This document shows, piece after piece, positions 17,970-26,253 of a stretch of 47,412 bases of DNA. The position numbers were made by a program, and so were the translations under genes. The stretch comes from Lachnospiraceae bacterium (lineage in GTDB: Bacteria; Bacillota; Clostridia; Lachnospirales; Lachnospiraceae). The stretch covers positions 1 through 47,412 of the forward strand of contig JALFHZ010000039.1 in the NCBI GenBank assembly GCA_022776445.1. The letters run 5' to 3'. A model generated the notes under the pieces. It made no database searches. It was not told the DNA's origin and saw nothing but the letters and a program-made list of their open reading frames with translations. Position 1 is the first letter of the stretch. Every line of letters starts with the position of its first letter.

Positions 17970-18736
17970 AAGTAAAGATTGATAACGTCGTTAAGAAATA
18001 CAACACCCGCAAGGGCGAGATGATCGCATTGAACGGCGTGAATCTGGAAATTAAGGAAAATGAATTTATCTGTGTTGTAGGACCTTCCGGATGCGGCAAA
18101 TCCACTCTGCTGAATATCATTGCAGGTCTTCTGGAGCCCACTTCCGGTCAGGTGCTGGTAGACGGAAAACCGGTGGAAGGACCGGGACCGGAGCGCGGCG
18201 TGGTATTCCAGCAGTATGCGCTGTTCCCATGGCTTACCGTTCTCAAAAACGTTGAGTTCGGTCTGAAATTAAAAGGTGTGACCGGAGAGCAGGCAACCGC
18301 AGAAGCGATGAAATACTTGAAGATGGTTCAGTTGGAGCAGTTTGCGAACTCCTATCCGAAGGAACTGTCCGGAGGTATGAAACAGCGTGTGGCAATCGCG
18401 AGAGCTTATGCGGTTAATCCGGAAGTACTTCTGATGGACGAGCCGTTCGGTGCACTGGATGCACAGACCAGAACCCAGCTTCAGTCCGAGCTTCTGGTAA
18501 CCTGGGAGCAGGAGAAGAAGACCTGTTTCTTCATCACACACGATGTGGATGAGGCAATCATTCTGGCTCAAAAGGTTATCATCATGAGCGCAAGACCGGG
18601 ACGGATCAAAGAGATCGTGGATATCAATATTCCGTATCCGAGAACACAGGAAACCAAGATGTCACCGGAATTCCTGGAACTGAAGAACTATATCTGGTCA
18701 CAGGTATATCAGGAGTATCTGGAAGTGAGAAAATAA
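17951..18736 (+). CDS. ABC transporter ATP-binding protein (nitrate/sulfonate/taurine type)
   Basis: Walker A GPSGCGKST, LSGGMKQRVAIARA, Walker B LLMDEPFGALD. Confidence 0.95.
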   Translation: MAGDNVKVKIDNVVKKYNTRKGEMIALNGVNLEIKENEFICVVGPSGCGKSTLLNIIAGLLEPTSGQVLVDGKPVEGPGPERGVVFQQYALFPWLTVLKNVEFGLKLKGVTGEQATAEAMKYLKMVQLEQFANSYPKELSGGMKQRVAIARAYAVNPEVLLMDEPFGALDAQTRTQLQSELLVTWEQEKKTCFFITHDVDEAIILAQKVIIMSARPGRIKEIVDINIPYPRTQETKMSPEFLELKNYIWSQVYQEYLEVRK

Positions 18737-18752
18737 TAAAGTCAAGGAGGAA

Positions 18753-19862
18753 ATGACTATGAAAAAAAGAATTGCATTACTGGTGGGAGCAGCTCTGGCA
18801 GCCGCATCTCTGACCGCAAGCGGCGGCAGCAAACCGGCAGAAACCACTGCAGCTCCGGCGACCACTGCAGCAGCAACGGAGGCAAAAACCGAGGCTGCAA
18901 AAGAAGAGACCACTGCAGCAGCTGCTGAAGCAGAGAAGTTTGAAACTGCAAAAGTAAGAGTAGCTTACATGCCGAACATGGGAAGCGCTTCTCTGGCAGT
19001 GACCGCAAGAGACAAGGGCTTTTTTGAGGAGATGGGTCTGGATGTTGAGATGGTAGAGTTCCAGGGAGGCCCGGCTGAGATCGCGGCAATGGCTTCCGGC
19101 GATATTGATATTTCCCAGATCGGTCATGGTGCACATGCACTTTGTGCAGAGGGAGAGGCTTTGATTTTCCAGATTGACTGTACCAGCCTTGCAGATGCTG
19201 TGATCGGCAACAAGGATAAGGGGGTCAGCAGCATTGAAGAACTGAAAGGAAAGACCGTAGCGGTAACCAGCGGTACTTCCGCAGAGATTATTCTGAATCT
19301 GGCTCTGCAGTCTGTGGGTATATCTCAGGATGACGTTGAAACCGTAGAGATGGATGCAAACGGTATCGTATCTGCAATGATCAGCGGCAATGTAGACGCA
19401 TGTGCAACCTGGTCTCCTGGAACCGGAACCATTATGGATGCACTTGGTGATAAGGGCGTGATGCTGGCAAACAATCAGGATTATGTAGATCAGGTAACCT
19501 TCCCGTCCAGCTTTATCACCACACAGAAGTACGCAGATGCAAACCATGACATTCTGGTTCGCTTTGCAAGAGCACTTCAGAAGGCAGGCGACTACCGTGC
19601 AGAGAACATAGATGAAGTTGCGAAACTGGTTGCAAAACAGTGTGAAGTAGATGAGTCAACCATGCTGGCTTGTACCGGAGAAGGCAACTGGCTGACCGGT
19701 GAATTTGTCGGAGAAGGCTTAAAAGACGGTACCATCAAGAACTACTATGAGAATCAGCAGAAGGTATTCATTGACGGAGGACGTCTGAAAGAGGCTGTAG
19801 ATGTCAACAATTATATTCTGTTTGATATCATGCAGGAAGCTTATGATGCAAACCACAAATAA
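18753..19862 (+). CDS. ABC transporter substrate-binding protein (NMT1/SsuA-like)
   Basis: Signal-like N-terminus, A/T/E-rich linker, VRVAYMPNMGSASLAVTARDKGFFEEMGLDVEMVEFQGGPAEIAAMASGDIDISQIGHG. Confidence 0.9.
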   Translation: MTMKKRIALLVGAALAAASLTASGGSKPAETTAAPATTAAATEAKTEAAKEETTAAAAEAEKFETAKVRVAYMPNMGSASLAVTARDKGFFEEMGLDVEMVEFQGGPAEIAAMASGDIDISQIGHGAHALCAEGEALIFQIDCTSLADAVIGNKDKGVSSIEELKGKTVAVTSGTSAEIILNLALQSVGISQDDVETVEMDANGIVSAMISGNVDACATWSPGTGTIMDALGDKGVMLANNQDYVDQVTFPSSFITTQKYADANHDILVRFARALQKAGDYRAENIDEVAKLVAKQCEVDESTMLACTGEGNWLTGEFVGEGLKDGTIKNYYENQQKVFIDGGRLKEAVDVNNYILFDIMQEAYDANHK

Positions 19863-19875
19863 AAGGACAGTACAG

Positions 19876-19908
19876 GGAGGTATCTGCGGTGTGCAGATAC
19901 TTCCTTTT
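19876..19908 (+). terminator. Intrinsic terminator after ABC operon
   Basis: GGAGGTATCTGC-ggtgt-GCAGATACTTCC-TTTTCC, 12-bp stem with one G-U pair and a T tract. Confidence 0.88.
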
Positions 19909-19977
19909 CCAGTTCGGGCAAATGTGATACAATGACAGATAGAACAGAAAGGCAGATGACGGAAGGAGGGGCAGGAG

Positions 19978-21483
19978 ATGCTGGTTGTGGTATTGTTTTT
20001 TCTTGTGATTTCATCCATTGTAATCTTTTTTTTGCGGAGAGACAGGCAGACAAAGCTTCTTCTGGGACTTTGCCTGAGCTTTTTCTGTATGTTTGTAGGC
20101 ATTATTATTTATCTTGCAAAGACAGGAGGACTGCAGACCGGACAGAAGTTTCTGCTTTTTTTTGATACCCGTATTCAGAGAAAGCTGGCTTACATGATTT
20201 TCCCTTTGAGACGGCTGGGGTATCTGATTGCTTTCGGCAGAACCATGTTTCCCGGATTTCTGCTGATGATTGCGGTGAATTATTCGATGAGTCCGCGGCT
20301 GGTGAAGTGGAAAAAATGGGAGGGGCTTCTGTGGGTACTTCCGGGGATTACGCTGATTCTGTATCTGCCCAGCATTTTTCTGTCTGTCGGAAGAATCCAT
20401 ACAGGTCTGCAGATTGGTTTGATTAATGCGACAATCGCATGGATCGCACTGTATGTTTTCGCAGCGTTTCTGCTTCTGGTTCATGAGTACAGAAGCATCA
20501 CGATTCCCTACTGCCGAAAACAGTTTCGTTATATCATGCTGTTTCTGATTTCGATCGGAATCATGTACTGTTTTTACTTTCGGCAGGATCCGATTCAGGT
20601 TTATCAGATGTACTCTGCAGAGTATCTGCGTTACGGCGGCGTGCTGTATTTCGGTCAGACAGGGGCATCCATCAGCAGGATGATCCTGTTTTCCGTTCTC
20701 ACCACACTGTTTGGCTGTTTTGGCTTTTTGAATCTGCGGACGTATTCCATTATGACGCGGGAGGAAAAAAACGGGGAGCTCATGATCCAGAAGCAGTTTG
20801 ACATGGCCAGCAAGGGGATTTCTGTATTTGTGCACGGAATGAAAAACCAGCTTCTGTCCAACCGCGTGCTTGGGGAGAAATTAAAAGAAGAACTGCAAAA
20901 AGAAGAATTGGATCGGGAGCGGATTGCTCAGTATGTGGATATGATTTCGGATATAAACGGAACCATGCTGAAGCGGATGGAGGAGCTTTACCGGAGTATC
21001 AAGTCCAATGCGCTGACGCTGCTTCCTGTGGACTGTCAGAAAGTAGCGGAAAAGACGCTGGATCGTTTCCATGAGAAGTATCCGGATGTTGAGGTGCAGG
21101 TGGAGATTCTGACGGAGGATCAGGTTCTGGCGGACATGTCTCATCTGAGCGAGGCTCTGAACAATCTTCTGGCGAACGGCTATGAGGCGATTCTGGAAGC
21201 AGGGAGGGAAAAGCCGGAACTGAAGGTCCGGGTATATGAGGAAAGACTGTATGTGACGTTTGAAATCTCCGATAATGGAAAGGGGATGTCACGGCAGGTA
21301 CAGAAAAAGATATTTGATCCGTTTTACACCAGCAAGAATACAAACAATAATTGGGGAATGGGATTGTATTATGTAAGACAGATCGTAAAAAGCCATTTTG
21401 GGATGCTTCGCCTGGAAAGTACGGAAGGAATCGGAACCAGATTTTTTGTGGAGATTCCAAAATATGGACATCAGAATCGATAG
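19978..21483 (+). CDS. Membrane sensor histidine kinase
   Basis: Multiple N-terminal TM segments; FVHGMKNQLL phosphoacceptor region; N box LNNLLANGYEAI; G boxes EISDNGKGM and NNWGMGLYYVRQIVKSH. Confidence 0.92.
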   Translation: MLVVVLFFLVISSIVIFFLRRDRQTKLLLGLCLSFFCMFVGIIIYLAKTGGLQTGQKFLLFFDTRIQRKLAYMIFPLRRLGYLIAFGRTMFPGFLLMIAVNYSMSPRLVKWKKWEGLLWVLPGITLILYLPSIFLSVGRIHTGLQIGLINATIAWIALYVFAAFLLLVHEYRSITIPYCRKQFRYIMLFLISIGIMYCFYFRQDPIQVYQMYSAEYLRYGGVLYFGQTGASISRMILFSVLTTLFGCFGFLNLRTYSIMTREEKNGELMIQKQFDMASKGISVFVHGMKNQLLSNRVLGEKLKEELQKEELDRERIAQYVDMISDINGTMLKRMEELYRSIKSNALTLLPVDCQKVAEKTLDRFHEKYPDVEVQVEILTEDQVLADMSHLSEALNNLLANGYEAILEAGREKPELKVRVYEERLYVTFEISDNGKGMSRQVQKKIFDPFYTSKNTNNNWGMGLYYVRQIVKSHFGMLRLESTEGIGTRFFVEIPKYGHQNR

Positions 21484-21495
21484 TGGGAGGAAAAG

Positions 21496-22167
21496 ATGAT
21501 CAGAGTATTAATAGCGGAGGACTTTCCGGTTCTGCGGGAGGATCTGAAGGAAAAGCTGGAGCAGGCACCGGACATTGAAGTGGTCGGGTGTGCGCAGTCC
21601 GGAAAGGAGATCGAAGCGCTGGCTTCCGAAAAAGAAGCGGATATTATTCTGATGGATATTGAGATGGAGACGATGAATGCCGGAATCCTGGCGGCGGAGC
21701 ATATCCGGGAAGTGAAGCCGGATCAGAAAATCATTTATCTGACTGCACATGAGACCGAACAGATGATTATCACAGCAATGGGGACCGGAGCCGTGGACTA
21801 CATTGTCAAAGGAGAGCCGGTGGAGCAGATCCTGTATCATATCCGGGCGGCCTTTGACGGGCATCCGGCTATGAAGGCGCGGATTCAGGAAACAATCATG
21901 AATGAGTACAAGCGCCTGCAGCGTTCAGAGAAAAGTCTTCTGTTTTTCATCAACAATGTTTCTCAGCTTACGGCGGCTGAGCGGGAGTTGGTCCGGCTGC
22001 TGCTGGAAGAAAAGAAAGTGAAGGAGATTGCAGCCATCCGGTGTGTGGAGGTGATCACGGTCAAGACGCAGATCAAGAGCCTGCTCCGTAAATTCGGATG
22101 CAGCAGGAGCAAGGAGATTGTACAGCTGATCCGGGAATTGAATCTGCAGCATCTGTTTGGGGCATAG
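21496..22167 (+). CDS. Response regulator, receiver plus LuxR/NarL-like HTH
   Basis: IRVLIAEDFPVLREDL, IILMDIEMETMN, GAVDYIVKGEP; C-terminal LTAAERELVRLLLEEKKVKEIAAIRCVEVITVKTQIKSLLRKFGCSRSKEIV. Confidence 0.92.
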   Translation: MIRVLIAEDFPVLREDLKEKLEQAPDIEVVGCAQSGKEIEALASEKEADIILMDIEMETMNAGILAAEHIREVKPDQKIIYLTAHETEQMIITAMGTGAVDYIVKGEPVEQILYHIRAAFDGHPAMKARIQETIMNEYKRLQRSEKSLLFFINNVSQLTAAERELVRLLLEEKKVKEIAAIRCVEVITVKTQIKSLLRKFGCSRSKEIVQLIRELNLQHLFGA

Positions 22168-22173
22168 TGCGGA

Positions 22174-22195
22174 TGTACAATCGTTTGAGTAAATC
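22174..22195. promoter_or_regulatory. LacI-type operator, site 3 (tgtacaatcgtttgagtaaatc)
   Basis: Shares the 12-nt right half CGTTTGAGTAAA with site 1; located upstream of nagA. Confidence 0.55.
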
Positions 22196-22284
22196 AAAAT
22201 GCTTATTTTGCGTAAATATGATATGATAGTCTTAGAAGTAATCCGTGTATCATAGGAGGATTGTGAGAGAATGGGGGAATAATC

Positions 22285-23439
22285 ATGAAGACGATATGGA
22301 AAAACGGTAATTTTTATCTGAACCACGGATTTGTGAAAGGAGATCTGCTGGCTGAGGACGGCATCATCCGTGAAATCGGAACCGTGACGTCCTGTGATGA
22401 TGCAGAGATCATGGATCTGGAGGGAAAGACGACGATCCCGGGATTGATCGATATCCACACGCATGGTGCGGTTGGTGTGGATGTCAATGGAGCAGATGCG
22501 GAAGGATTTGAGAAAATCTGCCGCTTTTTTGCTTCCCAGGGAACGACCGGCTGGCTGGGATCCGTCTTGACAGACACCAGAGAGCAGACACTCTGGTCCA
22601 TTGATCAGTATAAGGCGTGGAAAAAGCTTCCGCATAAAGGAGCGGAGCTGATGGGCATTCATCTGGAAGGACCGTTTTTGTGTGCGGAGTACAAGGGAGC
22701 CATGCCGGAGCATCTGCTTCGGAAGCCGGATATGGAGCTTTTGAAGGAATATCAGGAAGAGGCGGAAGGAGATATCCGGTATATCACGGTATCTCCGGAA
22801 GTGGAAGGAATTCCGGAATTCATTCCGTTCATGAAGAACCTGGGGATGCAGGTGGCAATCGGTCATTCCGGAGCGGACTATGATACGGCCAGAAAGGCCA
22901 TTCGCAACGGAGCGCTGGGCGCTACGCATACGGGCAATGCCATGAAGCTTCTGCATCAGCATTTCCCGGCAATCTGGGGTGCGGTTCTGGAAGATGATGA
23001 TGTGTTCTGCGAGATGATCTGCGACGGACGTCATCTGCATCCGGGTACGGTTCGCTTCATCATCAAGATGAAGGGACTGGATAAGGTGGTAGCGATCACC
23101 GATTCCATTATGGCAGCCGGGCTTCCGGATGGAAAATACAAGCTTGGCGTTAATGATGTTGTGGTTGTGGACGGCGATGCGAAGCTGGCGGACGGGGGAA
23201 GCCGCGCGGGAAGTACGCTGACGACCGGACAGGCCCTGAAAAATGTGCTGGAGTATACCGGGCGTTCTCTTCAGGAAGTGATTCCGATGTTTACGGAAAA
23301 CCCGGCGCGTCTGATCGGCGTATATGATCAGGTTGGATCTCTGAATCCGGGGAAGGCTGCCAATCTGGTGGTACTGGATGAGGAATATTCCGTGATCCGG
23401 ACTTATGTGCGGGGAGAGGAATGCTGGGTGAAAGCCTGA
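22285..23439 (+). CDS. nagA: N-acetylglucosamine-6-phosphate deacetylase
   Basis: TIPGLIDIHTHGAVGVDV, MGIHLEGPF, IGHSGADYDTA, ATHTGNAM, AITDSIMAAGLPDG, NPARLIG. Confidence 0.95.
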   Translation: MKTIWKNGNFYLNHGFVKGDLLAEDGIIREIGTVTSCDDAEIMDLEGKTTIPGLIDIHTHGAVGVDVNGADAEGFEKICRFFASQGTTGWLGSVLTDTREQTLWSIDQYKAWKKLPHKGAELMGIHLEGPFLCAEYKGAMPEHLLRKPDMELLKEYQEEAEGDIRYITVSPEVEGIPEFIPFMKNLGMQVAIGHSGADYDTARKAIRNGALGATHTGNAMKLLHQHFPAIWGAVLEDDDVFCEMICDGRHLHPGTVRFIIKMKGLDKVVAITDSIMAAGLPDGKYKLGVNDVVVVDGDAKLADGGSRAGSTLTTGQALKNVLEYTGRSLQEVIPMFTENPARLIGVYDQVGSLNPGKAANLVVLDEEYSVIRTYVRGEECWVKA

Positions 23440-23467
23440 TTGAATTTGCGAAGAAAGTGGAGAGAAA

Positions 23468-24268
23468 GTGATGAGTATTTATTTGTATGTATTATTCTGG
23501 TTGATCAGTTTTGGCGCATCGATTGCAGGTGCGATCTGCGGAATCGGCGGTGGTGTGATTATAAAACCGACACTGGACGCGTTTGGTGTGCTGAGTGTTT
23601 CTACCATCAGCTTCCTGTCCGGCTGTACCGTGCTGGCTATGACCTGCTATTCGGTCATCAAAGGCAAGCTGAGCGGAGAATCACTGATCGATATGCGGAC
23701 TGGAACTCCGCTGGCGGTTGGTGCCGCAATCGGCGGAGTAGTTGGAAAGACCATGTTTCAGACGCTTTCCAATCTGTTTGCAGACAAGGATATGGTCGGA
23801 GCTGTTCAGGCTGCGTGCCTTCTTCTTATCACGCTGGGAACCTTGATTTATACGCTGAAAAAGGACAGCATTCCTACCATGAAGGTGACACATCCTGCAG
23901 TATGTGTGGCGATTGGCCTGGTACTTGGCGTTTTTTCTTCATTCCTGGGAATTGGCGGCGGCCCGATTAATCTGGTGGTACTGTTTTTCTTTTTCTCCAT
24001 GGATACGAAAACTGCGGCACAGAATTCGCTTTATATCATTCTGTTTTCGCAGATTACCAGTCTGATGAATTCTCTGATTACCAGAACCGTTCCGGATTTT
24101 TCGATCTGGCTTCTGGTGATTATGACAGCCGGAGGTATTCTGGGCGGCATGAGCGGCAGAAAGATCAATCGGCGGATGGAAAGCTGCATGGTGGACAAGC
24201 TGTTTATTGCTCTGATGGTGGTCATTATGGGAATTAATGTCTACAATATTTATCAGTTTTTACATTGA
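23468..24268 (+). CDS. TauE/SafE (DUF81) family membrane transporter
   Basis: GAICGIGGGVIIKPTL and GVFSSFLGIGGGPINLVVL repeated GIGGG halves, multi-TM. Confidence 0.9.
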   Translation: MMSIYLYVLFWLISFGASIAGAICGIGGGVIIKPTLDAFGVLSVSTISFLSGCTVLAMTCYSVIKGKLSGESLIDMRTGTPLAVGAAIGGVVGKTMFQTLSNLFADKDMVGAVQAACLLLITLGTLIYTLKKDSIPTMKVTHPAVCVAIGLVLGVFSSFLGIGGGPINLVVLFFFFSMDTKTAAQNSLYIILFSQITSLMNSLITRTVPDFSIWLLVIMTAGGILGGMSGRKINRRMESCMVDKLFIALMVVIMGINVYNIYQFLH

Positions 24269-24275
24269 GGGATGT

Positions 24276-25010
24276 ATGGATAAATTATTGATTGTAGCGG
24301 CTGCATCATTAGCCGGAGGGGTGGTGCAGTCGGTTACCGGTTTTGGGGCGGCGATTCTGATCATGATTTTTATGCCTCTGATTTTTTCCATGACAGCGGC
24401 TCCGGCGATCAGTGATGTGATAACTATGACCATTGCGTTTGCCATGTTCTGGCGATACCGGACATCGGTTTCACTTCGGAAGATGCCGCTGGCGATTCTG
24501 GTATATCTGATTGTCAGTACTTGTGCGATTCATCAGTCAGCTTTTCTGAACACGGGGATTCTGAAGCTTTTGTTTGGAATCTTTCTTGTGATTCTTGCTG
24601 CTTATTTTCTGCTTTTCTCCGGTAAGGCAGCAGTAAAGGATTCTCTTTTCATGAATGTCTTCTGCGGAGGTCTCGGTGGTGTCTGCGGAGGTCTGTTTGG
24701 AATTGCCGGACCTCCGGTCAGTCTGTATTATCTTGCGGTCAGCAAAAACAAAGAGGAATATCTGGGAACCATGAACGCGTTTTTTTCTATCACAGTGATC
24801 TTTAACGTGATATCACGGATTCGCAGCGGTTTCCTGAATGTCGGTCAGATTCCGTATGCGGTGTGCGGAATTGCGGCCATTCAGATCGGCTGCGTGATCG
24901 GAAGCAGGATTTCCGGCCGGATCGAAATGGAAACCATGAAAAAATGTGTTTATGCCCTGATGATCTTTGCGGGAATCGTATCCATTATTCAGGGAGTCTC
25001 CTGTATGTAG
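24276..25010 (+). CDS. TauE/SafE (DUF81) family membrane transporter, second copy
   Basis: SLAGGVVQSVTGFGAAILIMIFMPLIF and GGLGGVCGGLFGIAGPPVSLYYL; multi-TM. ATG at 24276 after gagggatgt. Confidence 0.9.
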   Translation: MDKLLIVAAASLAGGVVQSVTGFGAAILIMIFMPLIFSMTAAPAISDVITMTIAFAMFWRYRTSVSLRKMPLAILVYLIVSTCAIHQSAFLNTGILKLLFGIFLVILAAYFLLFSGKAAVKDSLFMNVFCGGLGGVCGGLFGIAGPPVSLYYLAVSKNKEEYLGTMNAFFSITVIFNVISRIRSGFLNVGQIPYAVCGIAAIQIGCVIGSRISGRIEMETMKKCVYALMIFAGIVSIIQGVSCM

Positions 25011-25038
25011 GAAATTATGGCATAGTGCGGGGGGAAAT

Positions 25039-26115
25039 ATGAAACTGTATGAGCAGCCGTTGAAACTGAAAACAAATCTGATTTCTTACCTGATCCCGGG
25101 CGGGCATCTGATTGAGCATTTCCTGGGAGAACCGGAGCGCGCGGAAGCACCATCCCAAATGTGGGTAGCATCCGTGGTATGGTGTGCTCTGAAGGGAACC
25201 AGGGACAGCAGGTCGCAGGTAATCTGTGCTGACGGCGGGGAATTCTGTCTGGCCGAAGCGTTGGAAGCAGAACCGGAAGAGTATCTCGGAGATACATTCT
25301 CTGCCCGTTTCGGGGCGACGACCGGATTCCTTCTGAAGCTTTTGAATTCCCGGGACCGCCTGCTGGTCCAGACGCATCCGGACAGGGAAAAGGCGATGAA
25401 ATATTTTGGCTCCCGATTCGGGAAAACAGAGTGCTGGTATGTGATGGATACGGAACCGGGAAAGAGGGCGTATATCTGGGCAGGGTTTCGGAAAGATGTG
25501 ACGAAGGAACAGTTTCTGGAACTGGTGAAACGTCAGGATACGGATGGAATCCTGAAATGCCTGCATCGGTTTGTGATCAAACCGGGTGACGTGATTTTCA
25601 TTTCTGCAGGGCTTCCCCACGCTCTGGGGGCGCACAGTCTGGTTGCAGAGATTCAGGAACCGACCGATATTACGCTGCGTGCGGAGCGTTTCCGCCCAGA
25701 TGGAAGCGAGCTACCGGAGGAATCGCTGCATTCCGGTATCGGTTATGAGGGGCTGATGGATTGCTTTTGCTTTGATTGTGAAGAGGAAACGTTGGTGCGC
25801 AGCCGTATTTTCCTGAGACCTCAGAGCCGGAAAACCGAGTGGGGAGAGGAAACGATTCTGGTTGGAAAAGAGACTACGTCCATGTTCGGAATGAACCGGA
25901 TTCACTGTACGAAGTCCTGCGTGCGGGGAAACCGGACGTTTTCGGTTGCGCTGGTGCTGAACGGCAGCGGGTGGATCGTCGGCGGAAAAGAGGGAGCTTC
26001 GCGTATTCCGCTGAAAAGGGGAACGGAGCTGTTTCTGCCTCACGGGCTGAAGCAATATGAATATGTACCGGATGAAGAGCTGGAAATACTGGAGTGTTAT
26101 CCGCCGGAGATTTGA
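25039..26115 (+). CDS. Class I mannose-6-phosphate isomerase-like protein
   Basis: FLLKLLNSRDRLLVQTHPDREKA, GKTECWYVMDTEPG, FISAGLPHALG, VAEIQEPTDIT. Confidence 0.92.
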   Translation: MKLYEQPLKLKTNLISYLIPGGHLIEHFLGEPERAEAPSQMWVASVVWCALKGTRDSRSQVICADGGEFCLAEALEAEPEEYLGDTFSARFGATTGFLLKLLNSRDRLLVQTHPDREKAMKYFGSRFGKTECWYVMDTEPGKRAYIWAGFRKDVTKEQFLELVKRQDTDGILKCLHRFVIKPGDVIFISAGLPHALGAHSLVAEIQEPTDITLRAERFRPDGSELPEESLHSGIGYEGLMDCFCFDCEEETLVRSRIFLRPQSRKTEWGEETILVGKETTSMFGMNRIHCTKSCVRGNRTFSVALVLNGSGWIVGGKEGASRIPLKRGTELFLPHGLKQYEYVPDEELEILECYPPEI

Positions 26116-26152
26116 TCCGGCGGAAGAAAACGAAAAAAGTGTAGAAATCTGC

Positions 26153-26182
26153 TTGACATACACACGAGTGTATGATAAAAAT
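26153..26182 (+). promoter_or_regulatory. Promoter with embedded LacI#2 operator A
   Basis: TTGACA then CATACACACGAGTGTATG palindrome (26157-26174) in the spacer, candidate -10 near 26176. Confidence 0.75.
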
Positions 26183-26186
26183 GTAG

Positions 26187-26204
26187 TATACATACGAGTT
26201 TACA
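26187..26204. promoter_or_regulatory. LacI#2 operator B (tatacatacgagtttaca)
   Basis: Same TACAyACGAGTnTA consensus as sites A, C and D. Confidence 0.65.
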
Positions 26205-26253
26205 AAAGAAAAACTTAGAAATAATAACAAATCAAAAGAAGGAGAATCGTGTT

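Noticed and set aside
18840-18950. ACC/GCA-rich repeats in the binding protein gene as a tandem repeat element
   Set aside because: Imperfect low-complexity A/T/E-rich linker, also seen in the second binding protein at 28920-29020; common after lipoprotein signal peptides.
23440-23970. 176-aa plus-strand ORF in another frame over TauE#1
   Set aside because: Overlaps the well-supported TauE gene; no recognisable motif.
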